A stretch of 5,679 nt of DNA, taken from positions 1-5,679 of the forward strand of contig BNVT01000084.1 in NCBI GenBank assembly GCA_025998295.1, written 5' to 3'. The stretch is from Endomicrobiia bacterium. GTDB lineage: Bacteria; Elusimicrobiota; Endomicrobiia; Endomicrobiales; Endomicrobiaceae. The position numbers and the translations under genes are program-made. The notes beneath the pieces were generated by a model. The model saw only the letters and a list, made by a program, of their open reading frames with translations, was not told the origin of the DNA and did not search any database. The stretch's first letter is position 1. The number at the start of each line of letters is the position of its first letter. Shown in pieces: positions 1 to 5,568 of this stretch.

Positions 1-1069
1 GGACTATACGAGAAATTCTTTCTTTTGTATTTTTAGCTGGATTGTAAACGTATGAACCGCTTTCCAAGGTTCCTGAATATACCCTAAAATATGTAAGTTT
101 TCCGATGTAAGGATCCGCCTGAATTTTAAACGCAAGAGCACTAAAAGGAGCTTTATCGTCAACCCCTCTGCTGTCCGATTCCTCTGTTTTGGGATTTATC
201 CCGTTGAATGCTTTTCTATCTAAAGGAGACGGCAAATAATCGCAAACCGCGTCAAGCATAGGCTGCACACCTTTGTTTTTAAATGCTGTTCCGCAAAGAA
301 CCGGTATCAACTTTATTTGAAGAGTTGCATTTCTGATTGCCTGTTTTACCTGAGATGGGTTAGATTCTTTCCCTTCCATAAAATTATTCATAACATCATC
401 ACTGTAATCTGCAAGAAGTTCTATCATCTCAGCACGCGTATGACGAGCTTTCTCTTCTAACTCTGCAGGAATATCCGTTATGTCAAATTTTGCGCCAAGT
501 TCTTCGCCTGACCAAATATGAGCCTTCATTTCCACTAAATCAATAACACCTTGAAAACTTGATTCTGCTCCGATAGGAATCTGAATAGGAAGAGGAACTG
601 CGCCAAGCTTTTCTCTTATATCATTTACAACCATAAAGAAATCTGCTCCTATCTTGTCCATTTTATTTGAGAAAACAATTCTTGGAACACCGTATTTATC
701 AGCCTGTCTCCAGACAGTTTCAGATTGAGGCTCAACACCATTGCCTGAATCAAATACTACAACTGCTCCATCCAAAACTCTCAGCGATCTTTCAACTTCT
801 GCTGTAAAATCAACGTGTCCTGGCGTATCGATAATATTAAACTGCATATCCTGCCATTGGCAGTACGTTGCAGCTGAAGTAATTGTGATACCTCTTTCTC
901 TTTCTTGTTCCATCCAATCCATAGTTGCAGCACCTTCATGAACTTCACCAATTTTGTGAGTTCTTCCAGTATAGTACAGAATTCTTTCTGTAGTTGTTGT
1001 TTTGCCGGCATCAATGTGAGCCGCAATTCCAAAATTTCTAACTTTATTTAAAGGATATTCTCTAGCCAT
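1..1069 (-). CDS. fusA: Elongation factor G, N-terminal 356 codons (3' end outside window)
   Basis: EF-G is the cytoplasmic GTPase that drives tRNA-mRNA translocation on the ribosome and, with ribosome recycling factor, splits post-termination ribosomes. The reading frame is open without a stop from the ATG at 1069 to the window edge. Visible GTPase motifs are G1 AHIDAGKT (residues 17-24), the G2 switch I segment RERGITIT (57-64), G3 DTPGH (81-85, with the catalytic-type His85) and G4 NKMD (135-138). [11 protein letters not shown] near residue 260 matches the G5 region, and the frame then enters domain II. The family is usually about 690-700 residues, so roughly half is present. The start is supported by an AAGGA Shine-Dalgarno site (1075-1079) five bases upstream and by the typical MAREYPL beginning. 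It follows rpsG on the same strand, as in the str operon, but after an unusually long 394-base gap. No disruption is seen. Confidence 0.97.
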   Translation of the reverse strand, partial: MAREYPLNKVRNFGIAAHIDAGKTTTTERILYYTGRTHKIGEVHEGAATMDWMEQERERGITITSAATYCQWQDMQFNIIDTPGHVDFTAEVERSLRVLDGAVVVFDSGNGVEPQSETVWRQADKYGVPRIVFSNKMDKIGADFFMVVNDIREKLGAVPLPIQIPIGAESSFQGVIDLVEMKAHIWSGEELGAKFDITDIPAELEEKARHTRAEMIELLADYSDDVMNNFMEGKESNPSQVKQAIRNATLQIKLIPVLCGTAFKNKGVQPMLDAVCDYLPSPLDRKAFNGINPKTEESDSRGVDDKAPFSALAFKIQADPYIGKLTYFRVYSGTLESGSYVYNPAKNTKERISRIV

Positions 1070-1127
1070 TTTGTTCCTTTTTATTTTATTGAAAATTTAT
1101 ATCTAAAACTTATTTTATCCTCGCTTC

Positions 1128-1175
1128 TCAACTGTACAAACCGCATATTAGTACCGCTTTTGTTTTTGTTTTCAC
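1128..1175 (-). CDS. Possible 15-codon leader or truncated signal-peptide remnant before fusA
   Basis: A GTG codon at 1175 lies eight bases after a GGGAG Shine-Dalgarno-like sequence. It opens a frame MKTKTKAVLICGLYS that stops at 1128, 58 bases before the fusA start. Three lysines followed by a short hydrophobic run with a cysteine look like the beginning of a signal peptide or lipoprotein, so this may be all that is left of a secreted protein gene. It could also be a leader peptide for fusA. There is no homology evidence, and a frame this short could arise by chance. Confidence 0.2.
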   Translation of the reverse strand: MKTKTKAVLICGLYS

Positions 1176-1266
1176 AATTTTTACTCCCGTTTTTTGCTAC
1201 GTATCTCTTCCTCAATTGAACTATACACATACAGCTAACATAAACCTCTATGTGTTAGAGAACGAA

Positions 1267-1305
1267 GTGTTTTGAACTTTTTGCTAAGTAAAAAGTTCAA
1301 AACAC
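1267..1305. repeat. Perfect 16-bp inverted repeat with 7-base loop
   Basis: The arm GTGTTTTGAACTTTTT (1267-1282) is the exact reverse complement of 1290-1305, with GCTAAGT between them. The core TTGAACTTT is partly repeated just beside it: read on the minus strand, a second TTGAACTTT lies immediately before the left arm. No T-run follows the stem on either strand, so it is not a classical intrinsic terminator. It lies in the rpsG-fusA gap and would fold in their shared transcript. It may be an RNA stem that protects or processes mRNA, or the remains of a small palindromic repeat element. Confidence 0.8.
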
Positions 1306-1345
1306 AAAGTTCAACGCACAAAAAATTTTGAGTTTAGACAAGGCT

Positions 1346-1386
1346 ACAACGACGCTGCATACGTCATTATGTACACAAGTCGCTGT
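1346..1386 (-). promoter_or_regulatory. Two-part RNA hairpin in the rpsG-fusA intergenic transcript
   Basis: On the minus strand ACAGCGAC (1386-1379) pairs with GUCGUUGU (1353-1346). After a small 1x2 internal loop, UGUGUAC (1377-1371) pairs with GUAUGCA (1362-1356) around an eight-base loop. All 15 pairs form, three of them as G-U. On the plus strand those three positions are A-C mismatches, so the fold fits RNA made in the rpsG-to-fusA direction. A run of six U (1325-1320) starts about 20 bases after the stem, too far for a normal terminator. It could control downstream fusA expression or be an mRNA processing site; the function is unknown. Confidence 0.5.
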
Positions 1387-1463
1387 GTAACGAAGCATAA
1401 ACGGAAATACAAGCACTACTTTCAGTGGTAAACGATGGCTTTTCAAAAGACAAGTTCTAGCTA

Positions 1464-1943
1464 TTACCAGCGGTAGTGGGCAAAAGCCTTATTCGCCTCC
1501 GCCATTCTATGCGTATCTTCTCTCTTCTTCATTGCAGTTCCTTCTTTTTTGCTACCGTCAATAAGTTCTTGCGCAAGCTTTTCGCACATAGGTTTTCCCG
1601 TTTTTCTTCTCGCGCTTTCTATGAGCCAGTTGATGGCAAGAGTGAAAGAACGAGCAGCAGGAACTTCCATCGGCACCTGGTATGTTGCCCCACCAACTCG
1701 ACGAGGTCTTACTTCCAGAAGCGGTCTTATATTTTCCAAAGCTTTGTTAAAAACTCCAACCGGATCTTCGCCAGTTCTTTCTTTCATTATATCAAAAGAA
1801 TCATACATAATTGACTCTGCTGTACTTTTTTTGCCTTCAAAATTGAGTTTACTTATGAATCTGGCTATAGTCACAGAACCGTATCTTGAATCTGGTTTGG
1901 GCAAGGCTCTCTTCTCTTTTGGCTTTAAGGCTTTGCGCGGCAT
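1464..1943 (-). CDS. rpsG: 30S ribosomal protein S7 (uS7)
   Basis: uS7 is a primary 16S rRNA-binding protein that nucleates assembly of the 30S head and lines the E site; in several bacteria it also represses its own operon. The 159-residue product matches the usual bacterial length (about 156). It has the expected basic N-terminus (MPRKALKPKEKR), the ALENIRPLLEVRPRRVGGATYQVP segment at about residues 68-91 (the conserved RNA-binding region), and a KREDTHRMAEANKAFAHYRW tail typical of uS7. The start is set by AGAGG (1952-1956), eight bases upstream of the ATG. rpsL would normally precede it, but the upstream DNA holds transposase debris, and fusA follows only after 394 bases. A perfect TATAAT lies 24 bases upstream of the start. 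No frame damage is seen. Confidence 0.97.
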   Translation of the reverse strand: MPRKALKPKEKRALPKPDSRYGSVTIARFISKLNFEGKKSTAESIMYDSFDIMKERTGEDPVGVFNKALENIRPLLEVRPRRVGGATYQVPMEVPAARSFTLAINWLIESARRKTGKPMCEKLAQELIDGSKKEGTAMKKREDTHRMAEANKAFAHYRW

Positions 1944-1967
1944 TAGTTTATACCTCTTTGTGAATAA

Positions 1968-1973
1968 ATTATA
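1968..1973 (-). promoter_or_regulatory. Candidate -10 box for rpsG
   Basis: Read on the minus strand this is an exact TATAAT, 24 bases before the rpsG ATG, leaving a short leader that still contains the Shine-Dalgarno site. No good -35 hexamer sits 16-18 bases further upstream; the sequence there is A-rich. A local promoter would explain how rpsG is expressed without rpsL next to it. The base composition makes chance TATAAT matches common. Confidence 0.4.
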
Positions 1974-2093
1974 CGCATTTTTTTGTTTATTTCTCTACTT
2001 GTTCTTCCTTGAGTCCTAAAGGATGTAAACATACCCTTTTCTGAATTGCTTTGTTGTTTAAATTTGCCTTCAAATGCCTTCTTGGGTTGTGGG

Positions 2094-2219
2094 TTCCTTA
2101 AGCAACTTTTCAAATATTGTCCAATCTACATACTTGTTTAATCTTTCTAGCAGATCCTATATTTTGCTTACTTCAATCAATTTATCACTCTCTTTAAAAA
2201 AACGTCCTTTGCTTTCATT
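2094..2219 (-). pseudogene. N-terminal remnant of an IS5-type transposase
   Basis: One minus-strand frame from 2219 reads KGRFFKESDKLIEVSKI, then a TAG stop (2159-2157), then DLLERLNKYVDWTIFEKLLKE. The order 'basic/aromatic start, LxxxSK, D-LxRLN, (V/I)DWxIF, xxLL' resembles the N-terminus of IS5-family DDE transposases, which often begin with a segment like SKLGDPLERLNKxIDWEIF. Only about 40 codons can be followed. Beyond 2094 the frame breaks by stops and shifts, although patches up to about 2000 may belong to it. No catalytic DDE residues and no terminal inverted repeats are visible. It lies just upstream of the rpsG promoter, where rpsL would be expected. The family call rests on motif resemblance only. 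Confidence 0.5.
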
Positions 2220-2246
2220 CTTCGTACGCCAAGTAAAGACTTATTC

Positions 2247-2339
2247 TTTATCCTCCGGAGAAATTATATCTTTTTTTTATCAAAAAAGATACCTTTTGTA
2301 GAATCTCATCACGATAAACGTATGAAAAAAGTTTTTTGA
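2247..2339 (-). repeat. Short dispersed repeat, copy B
   Basis: Read on the minus strand this matches 5444-5533 on the plus strand along its whole length, from TCAAAAAACTTTT to GAGGATAAA. The alignment needs only two 3-base and two 1-base gaps. It contains CAAAAAACTTTT, CGTTT(G/A)TCGTGAT, GAGATTCT(G/A)CAAAA and TTTTTTGATAAAAA. The central part includes a perfect TATCTTTTTT/AAAAAAGATA hairpin followed by TATAAT, so it may carry a promoter. It also lies within a 40-codon frame (2370-2248, minus, MEFVKFKIGRLKKLF...), which shares KKL, RD-EILQK and FLIK with the frame over copy A. The nature of the repeat is unknown. Confidence 0.7.
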
Positions 2340-2406
2340 GACGACCGATTTTAAACTTGACAAATTCCATAAGCTATTATTTAGCGCCACCAACAACGAC
2401 GCCAAG

Positions 2407-2438
2407 AATCAAAAAAGCTTTCATGCGTTTGTCGTGAG
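2407..2438 (+). repeat. Short dispersed repeat, copy C (partial)
   Basis: The sequence AATCAAAAAAGCTTTCATGC followed by GTTTGTCGTGA matches the first 30 or so bases of copy A (5442-5471) with a one-base insertion and one or two substitutions. It points opposite to copy B (2247-2339), so B and C form an imperfect inverted pair about 68 bases apart. The match fades after the GTCGTGAG end, close to where IS1-like reading begins, suggesting a junction between repeat and transposon debris. Confidence 0.6.
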
Positions 2439-2449
2439 AATTTCATAGC

Positions 2450-2688
2450 ATGTTGGACTCTTGTCAAACAATGACCTGGGAACTAGGGTGTTTGTATGTA
2501 TTTTGTTTTAGTCCTGTAAAATTCTGCAAGAGGTCTAGTATTTTCCAAAAGACAAGTTAACGCAAACGCATTTAGTAGAAGGTAGCAATAGCAGTATAAG
2601 AGATAACTTGGTGCGATTTAATAGAAAGACGAAAAGATATACAAAAAGTATAGAAATGTTAAAGAGTATATTTAGATATATTTTTTAA
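2450..2688 (+). pseudogene. C-terminal remnant of an IS1-family transposase
   Basis: A plus-strand frame from 2542 to the TAA at 2688 reads FPKDKLTQTHLVEGSNSSIR, followed by DNLVRFNRKTKRYTKSIEML, then KSIFRYIF and stop. The 'PK-K-TQ...VEGxNSxIRxxLxRxxRKTKxYxKSxEML' pattern is the usual end of IS1-family transposases, and Glu 2578-2580 would be the last acidic residue of their DDE triad. Upstream, LDSCQTMTWELG (2453-2488) in another frame fits the central D...Q..WELG part of the same family. A TAG at 2536 and a frameshift between these pieces show that the gene is dead. The N-terminal zinc-finger part and terminal inverted repeats are not found. It converges on the recG 3' end. Confidence 0.7.
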
Positions 2689-2809
2689 CAAACAGTTAAC
2701 AGAGAAAGCTAAGATGATATTTTTAGGTGGAGAGTGGAGCTCTTAAGGTAATTGTTTAACTAAAAATCAGAACAATCCCTCTTATTTTGAATGACTAAAA
2801 TTCGTGTCG
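2689..2809. other. Gap between IS1 remnant and recG: nothing recognised
   Basis: These 121 bases contain no readable gene and no convincing hairpin with a T-run that could terminate recG. Only short palindromes such as GTTAAC and GAGCTC are seen. If recG has an intrinsic terminator, it is not evident here. Confidence 0.5.
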
Positions 2810-4921
2810 CTAACCTATATTAATAAGTTTTGTTTTATTTAAAAAATGTTTATCTATAAGTTTTTTTAATATGGTGTTTTCATTTTTAGAAAAAGTCGGA
2901 TCATCTTCTACAATTTTAGATGCAAAGCTTTTTGTAAATTCAATAATATCTGCGTCTTTTATTAAATCTCCTGCTTTAAATTCAGAAAATCCATGTTGTG
3001 TCGTACCCATTAATTCGCCAGGACCGCGCATTTTTAAATCTTCTTCTGCAATTTTAAAGCCATTATTTGTAGATGTCATAATTGACAGTCTTTTACGAGC
3101 TGTTTTGCTGTTTGAAGTGCCTATAAGATAAGCATAGGATTGCTTTGCGCTTCTGCCTATTCTTCCTCTTAACTGGTGGAGAGCCGACAAGCCAAACCTT
3201 TCGGCATGATGTATTATCATAATCGTAGCATCAGAAACATCTATACCTACCTCAATAACAGTTGTGGATATTAAAACATTAAGTTCTTTGCTCTTAAATT
3301 TTTGCATTATTTCATTTTTTTCTGACGACTTCATTTTTCCGTGTAAAAGTCCGACTTTAAAATCTTTAAACCAAGTCTGCGATAATTTCTCTGACTCCTG
3401 CACTGCAGACTTTAAAGCAAACTTGTCCGACTCATTAATAAGAGTATATACAATGTATGCTTGATTTCCATTTTTCAGTTCTTTTATTGTATTTGTATAG
3501 GCAAATTGTTCATTTGAAGAATAAGTTTTCACAGGGGTTCTACCCGGAGGAAACTGCATTATTGCAGTCATATCCATTTCGCCATACGCCGTCATTGCAA
3601 GAGCCCTAGGAATAGGAGTTGCTGTCATCATCAAAATATCAGGAGTCCGCACTTTATCTAATGCTGCAAATTTTTGCATAACGCCAAATCTATGCTGTTC
3701 ATCTACTATTATTAAAGATAAATTCTTAAATTTTATCCTGCCTTCTATTAACGAATGCGTGCCTATTGCAATCTTTATATCTCCACTTTCAAACCCTGAC
3801 AATATTTTTTCTTTTTCATTTTTTTTCTTTAATGTGGAAGAAGTAGCTAAAACAGTTTTAACATCAAGACCAGAAAGCATATTGGATATCGTGAGATAAT
3901 GCTGTTCAGCCAAAATTTCTGTCGGAGCAACAATCATTGCCTGATAATCGTTTTCAACAGCAAGCAAAATAGCACTTAACGCAACAACAGTTTTACCTGA
4001 ACCAACGTCTCCTGTAAGCATCCTGTTCATTGGATACATGCTTTGCATATCGGAAAAAATATCGTTTATTGCTTTTTTCTGATCTTTTGTAAATTCAAAC
4101 TTTAAATTATTTTTAAAAATAGGAAGCAATGTTTTTTGTATTGTATATTTTTGTATTTTAGTATTTTTTTTGACATTACTGCGAGACAAAGATAGAGCCG
4201 TTTCTAAAATGAAGAATTCTTGCAAAGCAAAATATCTCCTTGCGTTTTCGGCATCTTCCAAAGTATTTGGATAATGAATCTTTTGGATTGCAATCGAAGA
4301 TGTTAATTTAGGAATATTTTTAAAATCAGGTATTAAGTTTGATACGTCAGGATATAGTTTGCATGAAGATTCCACAACACTTCTCACCGTTTCTCTTATG
4401 AATTTTTGATGTAACCCTTCTGTTGCTGGATATATTGGTATAATTTTATTAAACAACAAAGGTTTATCATTTTCATTTTGAACTATTTCATAATCATTTA
4501 CTGCTATAAATCTACTACCGCGTTCCAGCTTTGCATCGCCATATATATAAGCAAAACTCTTAGGTTTAGGTTCGAAAGCTTTTCTTACAAGAGCAAAAAT
4601 ATCCATGCTTGAATACTGATTTTTCTTTCTAAAAAAACGAGCATATGTCATAGATGTACTATCAAATATTTCTACATCCAATATACATAATCCATTAGAA
4701 AGTGCTTTTTCGTAGGATTTACCTACTTTTACAAACAAACAACCTCCCTGAAGTTGTTTATAAGCGTCTCGTATGGAAATAATTTTTGTCCTGTCCTGAT
4801 ACTGAATCGGAAAGAAAGTAAGAAGATCCACGGTATTTTCAATACCGAGTTTTGCAAACGCTTGAGCACGTTTAGGGCCAATCCCTTTTAAATATTGTAT
4901 TTTGCTGTCTAAATTTAGCAT
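2810..4921 (-). CDS. recG: ATP-dependent DNA helicase RecG
   Basis: RecG is a superfamily 2 double-strand DNA translocase that regresses stalled replication forks and remodels branched DNA such as D-loops and R-loops. The 703 residues match the family length (about 680-695). The N-terminus has the helix-hairpin-like LKGIGPKRAQAF (11-22), followed by the OB-fold wedge domain. Helicase motifs in order: GDVGSGKT (304-311, Walker A), PTEILAEQH (333-341), GTHSLIEG (387-394), DEQH (407-410, motif II), TATPIPRALA (433-442), STTVIEVGIDV (552-562) and QLRGRIGR (583-590). The C-terminal GPGELMGTTQHG (633-644) is the TRG-type coupling segment. No internal damage is seen. The ATG at 4921 has only a weak AGAG site; a stronger AAGGAG lies 30 bases further up with no usable start in this frame. 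The gene stands alone, flanked by remnants. Confidence 0.97.
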   Translation of the reverse strand: MLNLDSKIQYLKGIGPKRAQAFAKLGIENTVDLLTFFPIQYQDRTKIISIRDAYKQLQGGCLFVKVGKSYEKALSNGLCILDVEIFDSTSMTYARFFRKKNQYSSMDIFALVRKAFEPKPKSFAYIYGDAKLERGSRFIAVNDYEIVQNENDKPLLFNKIIPIYPATEGLHQKFIRETVRSVVESSCKLYPDVSNLIPDFKNIPKLTSSIAIQKIHYPNTLEDAENARRYFALQEFFILETALSLSRSNVKKNTKIQKYTIQKTLLPIFKNNLKFEFTKDQKKAINDIFSDMQSMYPMNRMLTGDVGSGKTVVALSAILLAVENDYQAMIVAPTEILAEQHYLTISNMLSGLDVKTVLATSSTLKKKNEKEKILSGFESGDIKIAIGTHSLIEGRIKFKNLSLIIVDEQHRFGVMQKFAALDKVRTPDILMMTATPIPRALAMTAYGEMDMTAIMQFPPGRTPVKTYSSNEQFAYTNTIKELKNGNQAYIVYTLINESDKFALKSAVQESEKLSQTWFKDFKVGLLHGKMKSSEKNEIMQKFKSKELNVLISTTVIEVGIDVSDATIMIIHHAERFGLSALHQLRGRIGRSAKQSYAYLIGTSNSKTARKRLSIMTSTNNGFKIAEEDLKMRGPGELMGTTQHGFSEFKAGDLIKDADIIEFTKSFASKIVEDDPTFSKNENTILKKLIDKHFLNKTKLINIG

Positions 4922-4954
4922 AGAGGGTTTCTCTAAAAACTCGTTGTCATCTCC

Positions 4955-5041
4955 TTAAAAATCAAAAATCCGCAGATAGTATAAAGATGATATTTGAATG
5001 TTAACTTTTTTACTAACTTCAGCGGTAGTTAATGTATCCAC
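4955..5041 (-). pseudogene. Truncated MerR-like helix-turn-helix remnant
   Basis: A minus-strand frame starting at a GTG (5041), or at a TTG (5062) if longer, reads VDTLTTAEVSKKVNIQISSL, then YYLRIFDF and a stop at 4955. The 'LTTAEVxKKxNIxxSxLYY' pattern resembles the N-terminal helix-turn-helix of MerR-type regulators, where a segment like TLRYWExxFDFLKP would follow. Here the frame ends exactly after FDF. A MerR DNA-binding domain needs about 70 residues, so this is probably a truncated remnant. No clear ribosome site precedes either start. Its stop codon runs into AAGGAG, as at an operon junction, so it may once have been the gene upstream of recG. A small intact Xis-like protein is less likely. 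Confidence 0.4.
4978..5004 (-). promoter_or_regulatory. recG: Candidate recG promoter
   Basis: On the minus strand TTAACA (5004-4999) and TATACT (4983-4978) each differ from the sigma-70 consensus at one position, with a somewhat short 15-base spacer. Transcription would start near 4971, giving a leader of about 50 bases that includes AAGGAG and the short frame ATG ACA ACG AGT TTT TAG. The site overlaps the MerR-like remnant. Confidence 0.35.
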
Positions 5042-5078
5042 ATTAAAAACTTTCTTATGCAACTGATTTTTACTATTT

Positions 5079-5121
5079 TGCGCATTCTAGCAGTATATCG
5101 TTTGTTTCGCAAGAGTGCGCA
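5079..5121 (+). repeat. Imperfect inverted repeat, 10-bp stem
   Basis: TGCGCATTCT (5079-5088) pairs with AGAGTGCGCA (5112-5121) around a 23-base loop. The single imperfection is a U-G wobble on the plus strand and an A-C mismatch on the minus strand, so the stem is better in plus-strand RNA. A competing pair, GCAGTAT (5090-5096) with ATACTGC (5148-5154), overlaps its loop. No T-run follows. Confidence 0.5.
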
Positions 5122-5196
5122 TCATATCACGTAAGATGACATCGAAAATACTGCCAAATACTATTTTGTGGGAACGAGTTACAGCCAAATCATTTT

Positions 5197-5337
5197 AAGT
5201 TGTACCATCTCTTAAGCTTAAGGTGTGAGCGTGCTACGTCATACATCTTCTTATTCTTTACGGTACAACTTTTAGAGTAATTTGACTGTAAGAGTAATTG
5301 ACTCTTACGCCTTACAGCTACTTTTATCGCTCTAAAA
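5197..5337. repeat. Cluster of inverted repeats between recG and the lipoprotein frame
   Basis: Four symmetric elements lie here. AAGTTGTACC (5197-5206) is the exact reverse complement of 5262-5271. Between those arms is the 12-bp palindrome CTTAAGCTTAAG (5211-5222). TTTTAGAG (5270-5277) mirrors CTCTAAAA (5330-5337). Inside that, GTAAGAGT (5288-5295) mirrors ACTCTTAC (5301-5308). There is also a near-direct repeat AGAGTAATT(T)GACT (5275-5288 and 5291-5303). No coding frame of note and no tRNA-like TPsiC sequence is visible. It could be a structured RNA, an operator region or the remains of palindromic repeats. Confidence 0.55.
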
Positions 5338-5370
5338 ACTATCCATTAGCTTATTAAATCTTTTTTATAC

Positions 5371-5568
5371 GTGTTGCTTTTGAATCTGTCTAAAAACCTC
5401 TTAAAATTTATCAAAAGGGAAATAACGCAAAGACAATCAAAAATCAAAAAACTTTTATGCGTTTGTCGTGATTTTGAGATTCTGCAAAAATTGTATTTTT
5501 TGATAAAAAGAGATACAATCCCATTGAGGATAAACAAAGTTGATGCAAAAAAGGAGCTTATATCATAA
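5371..5568 (+). CDS. Hypothetical 65-residue protein spanning repeat copy A
   Basis: A GTG-initiated frame encodes a lysine-rich protein (18 K/R) with no recognised domain, no signal peptide and no convincing Shine-Dalgarno site; it is open from 5350. Residues about 25-47 (IKKLLCVCRDFEILQKLYFL and on) match the minus-strand frame over copy B (LKKLFSYVYRD-EILQK, then FLIK). Two of the differences there are 3-base gaps and the CTG/CTA and AAA/AAG changes are silent, which hints at coding descent. The frames diverge after FLIK. Its TAA stop overlaps the ATA that begins the lipoprotein frame, like a coupled ATGA junction changed at one base. It may be a small real gene, the tail of a decayed gene, or chance coding over a promoter-bearing repeat. 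Confidence 0.3.
   Translation: MLLLNLSKNLLKFIKREITQRQSKIKKLLCVCRDFEILQKLYFLIKRDTIPLRINKVDAKKELIS
5444..5533 (+). repeat. Short dispersed repeat, copy A
   Basis: This copy matches the reverse complement of 2247-2339 over its whole length, and its first 30 bases also match 2407-2438. It carries a candidate promoter and lies directly upstream of the lipoprotein frame, so in this copy the repeat may supply transcription. An ATTGTAT...ATACAAT inverted repeat (5490-5496 and 5513-5519) corresponds in position to the hairpin of copy B but differs in sequence. Confidence 0.7.
5491..5519 (+). promoter_or_regulatory. Candidate sigma-70-type promoter for the lipoprotein frame
   Basis: TTGTAT (5491-5496) and TACAAT (5514-5519) are separated by exactly 17 bases. 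The -10 matches consensus at five of six positions and the -35 at three or four. Transcription would start near 5526, about 25 bases before the AAGGAG site (5551-5556). The aligned position in copy B has TATAAT but a poorer -35. Confidence 0.4.

Noticed and set aside
781..1032. 83-codon minus-strand frame and 66-codon plus-strand frame (741-941)
   Set aside because: Both lie inside fusA in other frames, and the EF-G motifs establish the true frame.
1300..1398. Short minus-strand frame MLRYTATCVH... after rpsG
   Set aside because: It has no ribosome site, ends soon in the T-rich stretch and coincides with the hairpin; it is better explained as noncoding.
1444..1456. CAAAAGACAAGTT shared with the IS1 remnant at 2546-2558
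   Set aside because: The translated flanks at 1444 do not continue as IS1 transposase, so a chance match is more likely.
1476..2019. Plus-strand frames of 112 and 156 codons over rpsG
   Set aside because: They are antisense shadows of rpsG with compositions unlike a real protein; uS7 is unambiguous on the minus strand.
2074..2301. 75-codon plus-strand frame
   Set aside because: It is antisense to the IS5-type remnant and repeat copy B, has no ribosome site and shows no recognisable motif.
2871..3464. Plus-strand frames of 86 and 66 codons
   Set aside because: They are antisense to the conserved C-terminal half of recG.
5286..5298. 13-base sequence CTGTAAGAGTAAT repeated in the lipoprotein frame at 5633-5645
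   Set aside because: One 13-base match in AT-rich DNA of this length is within chance, and the flanks do not match.
5346..5537. 63-codon minus-strand frame over repeat copy A
   Set aside because: It is opposite to the frame supported by the copy A/B peptide comparison and has no ribosome site or motif.
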